In this document: positions 35,078 to 38,051 of the stretch, one piece after another
Layout of the letters: each line of letters begins with the position of its first letter
Position numbering within the stretch: position 1 is the stretch's first letter
Origin: Bacteroidales bacterium
GTDB taxonomy: Bacteria; Planctomycetota; Planctomycetia; Gemmatales; Gemmataceae
Length of the DNA stretch: 38,051 bases
Assembly: GCA_026931725.1 (NCBI GenBank)
Contig: JAIXLE010000128.1
Location: forward strand, 1-38,051
Direction of reading: 5' to 3'
The notes under the pieces: generated by a model
Seen by the model: only the letters and a program-made list of their open reading frames with translations
What the model was told of the DNA's origin: nothing
Databases searched by the model: none
Position numbers and translations under genes: made by a program

Positions 35078-36883
35078 TCACCCCCGCCGGGTTTCGAGTT
35101 CCTGCCAACGGGCGTACAGTTGTTCCACCGCATGTTGGGCTTCTTCCAGAGCCTGACACGCCGCCGTCAGTGCGGCATGACCCGCTGTCGCAGCGGCTTC
35201 CACCTCCGCTTGCCGGGTCGCCACGATTTCCTCAGCAGCGAGGACGGCGGCTTCCATGCCGTCCCATTCTTTCTGTTCCTTGTAGCTGAGCTTTTTGGCC
35301 TTCGTGGATGAAGGCGGGGACGCTGCGGGCTTCGTGGCCGGGGGTGTCGGGGTCGTTGGGGTCGTCGCCGCTTCGAGGGCCGTGAGCCACTGGCTGACGC
35401 TGCCGTAGGCACGGGCGTTCCCCTGGCCGTCGAGGCCGACGAACTCCGTGCAGAGCCGGGCCATCAACTCCCGATCATGGCTGACCAGCACCACGGCTCC
35501 GGGGAACTCGGCGAGGCTGTCTTCCAACACTTCCAGAGAGGGAATGTCCAGATCGTTCGTCGGTTCATCAAGGAGCAGCAAGTCGGCTGGGCGGATCATC
35601 AGTTGCGCGACCCGCACGCGGGCCTGTTCCCCACCGGAAAGCGCCCCGATGGCCAGATCGAGTTGTTCCGGGTGGAACAGAAACCGCTTGGCCCAGCCTG
35701 CCACATGCATCGTCTGATCGCGGAAGACGACGTTGTCCCCATTCGGTGAGAGGGCACGCCGGAGGGACACCGTGGGATCGAGCGAGGTCCGCCCCTGCTC
35801 GAAGACTTCCACCCGGAGTCCGTCCGCACGGGTCACGCTGCCGGTATCCGGCGGGAGTGTTCCGGCGAGCAGTTTCAACAGGGTGCTTTTGCCGCTGCCG
35901 TTCGCCCCGAGCAGTCCGAGCTTGGTGCCCGGCGACAGAATCAGATCGACCCCGGAGAACAACGGCTTCCCGCCGAGAGATTTGGCAATCCCTTCCGTGC
36001 TGAGCAACTTCTTCGTTTGCCGACCTGTGCCCGCGAAGTCGAGCCCCGCGGCCCGGTTCACGGAAGTGCGGATGTTCAGTTCCGCGAGTTCCGCCCGGCG
36101 ATCCGCCGCCTCCCCGATTCGGGATTTGGACTTCCGCCGTTGGGCCGACTCACTGCGGGAGAGCCACTCGGTTTCGCGCCGAACCTGGTTCGCCACGGCT
36201 TCCCGCTGCCGGTCTTGCGCTTCCAGAAACGCGGCCCGTTTGTCATCAAAGCTGTCAAAACCGCCATCGGCCCGAAAGATCCCATTCGGGTAAGCCCGGC
36301 TCACTTCGACAATGTCATCGGCAATCGCCCGCAGGAAGGCACGATCGTGGGTGGCAGCCAGATAAGCGAATGTCGAAGATTTTAGCACCTTTTCCAGCCA
36401 GACGACCCCTGGAAGATCCAGATGGTTCGTCGGTTCGTCGAGCAGCAAGAGATCCGGTTGCCGGGCCAGTTCGCGGGCGACGGCGAGTCGCTTCCGCCAA
36501 CCACCGGAGAGGGTCGCCGCGTCCTGGTCCGGGTCGGTGAACCCCGCACGGGTGAGCGCGGACGCGGCACGGGTTTCGGCTTCGTGCGGTTCCAGCGGTT
36601 GATCCGCCAACGCCGTGATGATGACGGACATCGCCGATTGCCCAGCCGGGAACTGGTCATCCTGCGGGATGTAGCCGATGCGGATTCCCCGGCGGGATGC
36701 CACCTCGCCCGAGTCCGGCACTTCCAGCCCGGCCAGGATTTTGAGCAAGGTCGACTTTCCGGCTCCGTTCGGCCCGATCAAGCCGATCCGATCCCCGGCG
36801 CGCAGATCGAGAAACAGACCGTCGAACAGGGAACGATGGGCAAAGCTCTTGGCGAGTTCGCGGGCATTCAGCAACACGGACAT
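35078..36883 (-). CDS. ABC-F family ATPase (Uup-like)
   Basis: Soluble ribosome-associated twin-ATPase protein. Walker A boxes GPNGAGKST and GANGSGKST, signatures LSGGWRKRLAVARE and LSGGEQARVRVAQ, and Walker B/D-loops DEPTNHLD and DEPTNDLD show two active domains joined by a linker. The Ala/Pro/Thr-rich stretch and C-terminal coiled coil (about 530-601) point to the Uup branch, linked to ribosome or DNA-repair functions. 601 residues, start ATG after GAGGTG. Substrate role is not settled by sequence. Confidence 0.93.
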   Translation of the reverse strand: MSVLLNARELAKSFAHRSLFDGLFLDLRAGDRIGLIGPNGAGKSTLLKILAGLEVPDSGEVASRRGIRIGYIPQDDQFPAGQSAMSVIITALADQPLEPHEAETRAASALTRAGFTDPDQDAATLSGGWRKRLAVARELARQPDLLLLDEPTNHLDLPGVVWLEKVLKSSTFAYLAATHDRAFLRAIADDIVEVSRAYPNGIFRADGGFDSFDDKRAAFLEAQDRQREAVANQVRRETEWLSRSESAQRRKSKSRIGEAADRRAELAELNIRTSVNRAAGLDFAGTGRQTKKLLSTEGIAKSLGGKPLFSGVDLILSPGTKLGLLGANGSGKSTLLKLLAGTLPPDTGSVTRADGLRVEVFEQGRTSLDPTVSLRRALSPNGDNVVFRDQTMHVAGWAKRFLFHPEQLDLAIGALSGGEQARVRVAQLMIRPADLLLLDEPTNDLDIPSLEVLEDSLAEFPGAVVLVSHDRELMARLCTEFVGLDGQGNARAYGSVSQWLTALEAATTPTTPTPPATKPAASPPSSTKAKKLSYKEQKEWDGMEAAVLAAEEIVATRQAEVEAAATAGHAALTAACQALEEAQHAVEQLYARWQELETRRG

Positions 36884-36942
36884 CTGTATCTTGCACCTCG
36901 GAGAACAGAAAGAGAACGCACCCGCTCACACCACATGCTCAC

Positions 36943-37956
36943 TTACAATAACGCGGTGGTTTCGGGGAAGCCGTGCATGATGTTGAAGTTCTGCACCGCG
37001 ACTCCGCTCGCCCCGCGGACGAGGTTATCTTCCGCAGCCAGCACGACGACTTTCCCCCGCACAACCCGCACGGTGAGATCCAGAAAGTTCGTGTGGGCCG
37101 TGTCCTTCGTCGCGGGCAGGCCATCCCGCACCCGGACGAACGGTTTGCCCGCGTAAAATTGCCGAAGGACCGCGAGTAACTCTGTCTCGGCGACGGGGCG
37201 TGTCGGTGTGGCGTAGATCGTACTGAAGATTCCGCGATCCATCGGAACGAGGTGCGGCGTGAACAGCACCTGCACCGGGCCGCCCGCCGCATCCGCGAGA
37301 ATCTGTTCCATCTCCGGGGCGTGGCGATGCTTGCCGACACTGTAGGCGGAAAAGTTCTCGTTGCACTCGGGGTAGTGCGTGGTCAACTTCAACGAACGCC
37401 CGGCCCCGGAGACACCGGATTTGCTGTCAACGATGATGCCGGTGGGTTCGATCAGCCCTTTTTGCAGCAGCGGGGCGAGTCCAAGAATCGCGGTCTGGGG
37501 GTAGCAACCGGGGTTGGCGATGAGCCGAGCGGTGCGAATGTGATCCGCGTACAGTTCGGGCAGGCCATAGACTGCGTGCGACAAATTGTGCTTGTCATGG
37601 TGCGTTTCTCCGTACCACTCGGCGTACAAGGCCGGGTCACGGAGCCGGTAATCCGCGCTCAGGTCCACGACCCGAATTCCGCGAGCAATTAACGGCCCGA
37701 CCGCTTCGATGCTGGTTCCATGAGGCAGACAACCGAACGCCACCTGCACGCCTTGCTTTTGAAGGAGATCGGGGTCGAACGGTTCGCACTGCAAGTCGAT
37801 GCGGCCATACAGTGATGGGTGATAGTCGCTCACCGGTTGTCGCTCCCGGCTGGTGACGGCGACAATCCGCGCCTGCGGGTGACGCAATAGGATCTTCATC
37901 AACTCAACGGCGGTGTACCCCGAACCGCCCAACACGGCCACATGCACTGTATTCAT
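36943..37956 (-). CDS. argC: N-acetyl-gamma-glutamyl-phosphate reductase ArgC
   Basis: Third step of arginine synthesis: NADPH-dependent reduction of N-acetylglutamyl phosphate. GGSGYTAVELMKILL at the cofactor loop, catalytic Cys in ANPGCYPQTA, the active-site His in KHRHAPEM and the GVSGAGRS loop are present. The ATG at 37956 follows GAGG and GGAT purine boxes; 337 residues. A palindrome CGATA-CTA-TATCG lies upstream at 37998-38010 and may be regulatory. Other arg genes are not in the window. Confidence 0.96.
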   Translation of the reverse strand: MNTVHVAVLGGSGYTAVELMKILLRHPQARIVAVTSRERQPVSDYHPSLYGRIDLQCEPFDPDLLQKQGVQVAFGCLPHGTSIEAVGPLIARGIRVVDLSADYRLRDPALYAEWYGETHHDKHNLSHAVYGLPELYADHIRTARLIANPGCYPQTAILGLAPLLQKGLIEPTGIIVDSKSGVSGAGRSLKLTTHYPECNENFSAYSVGKHRHAPEMEQILADAAGGPVQVLFTPHLVPMDRGIFSTIYATPTRPVAETELLAVLRQFYAGKPFVRVRDGLPATKDTAHTNFLDLTVRVVRGKVVVLAAEDNLVRGASGVAVQNFNIMHGFPETTALL

Positions 37957-38051
37957 GATCCGCAATCCTGCCTCCGTGTTCTCACTTGGCCCACTCACGA
38001 TACTATATCGAGATACACCGCCAACGCAGGTTCAGACAGTCAGCAGTGGAC

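Noticed and set aside
37998..38010. CGATA/TATCG palindrome upstream of argC as an ArgR box
   Set aside because: Does not match the usual ArgR consensus and is very short; noted only in the argC entry.

Overview
The window reads as a chromosomal stretch of a Gemmataceae-type planctomycete. The pointers are a two-copy TIGR03000 protein (a domain described from Planctomycetes) with a Cys-rich CYGSC-repeat head, a secreted propeller-like protein and other lineage-type hypotheticals, HpnD/HpnE-type squalene genes, GC-rich coding sequence and small lineage-specific genes inside core operons. No rRNA, tRNA, CRISPR array, transposase or phage gene was seen. Genus cannot be fixed from the sequence alone.

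Layout. 0.2-3.1 kb (minus): rpmF, plsX, two unrecognised small genes and fabD, a lipid-precursor operon with a TTGACA/TAGCAT promoter. The fabD start appears to be an ATT codon. 3.3-7.1 kb (plus): HIT hydrolase, dGTPase-like HD protein, PIN-TRAM membrane protein, TPR-like exported protein. 7.1-10.4 kb: a secreted propeller-like protein (minus) and a polytopic spermidine-synthase-like protein (plus). 10.4-15.2 kb (plus): a 2-oxoacid dehydrogenase operon (E1 alpha, E1 beta, E2, small membrane protein). Its leader holds two interleaved perfect inverted repeats. Between E1 alpha and E1 beta sits a gene for a 23S-rRNA-IVP/four-helix-bundle protein, bracketed by long complementary purine and pyrimidine arms.

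15.2-25.4 kb (minus): TIGR03000 protein, SDR with an altered catalytic Tyr, HicAB toxin-antitoxin pair, AsnB, a DevBCA/MacAB-like exporter, and HpnD and HpnE for squalene. The exporter and squalene genes overlap or abut, suggesting a single lipid-making and lipid-moving unit. 25.6-28.5 kb (plus): S41 protease, hisI, hisG (long form). 28.5-38 kb (minus): argC, ABC-F ATPase, mutM, Tat-exported phosphoesterase, a heme-motif histidine kinase, odhB (2-oxoglutarate dehydrogenase E2) and lpdA. The lpdA product could serve both 2-oxoacid dehydrogenase complexes.

The strongest candidates for something undescribed are the arm-flanked IVP cassette inside the dehydrogenase operon (it removes any Shine-Dalgarno from the E1 beta gene and could make an RNase III-type hairpin) and the pseudoknot-like leader of the same operon. 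Next come the squalene/exporter/AsnB unit and the ATT-initiated fabD with two unknown genes ahead of it. All functional statements come from reading motifs; no database search was possible.
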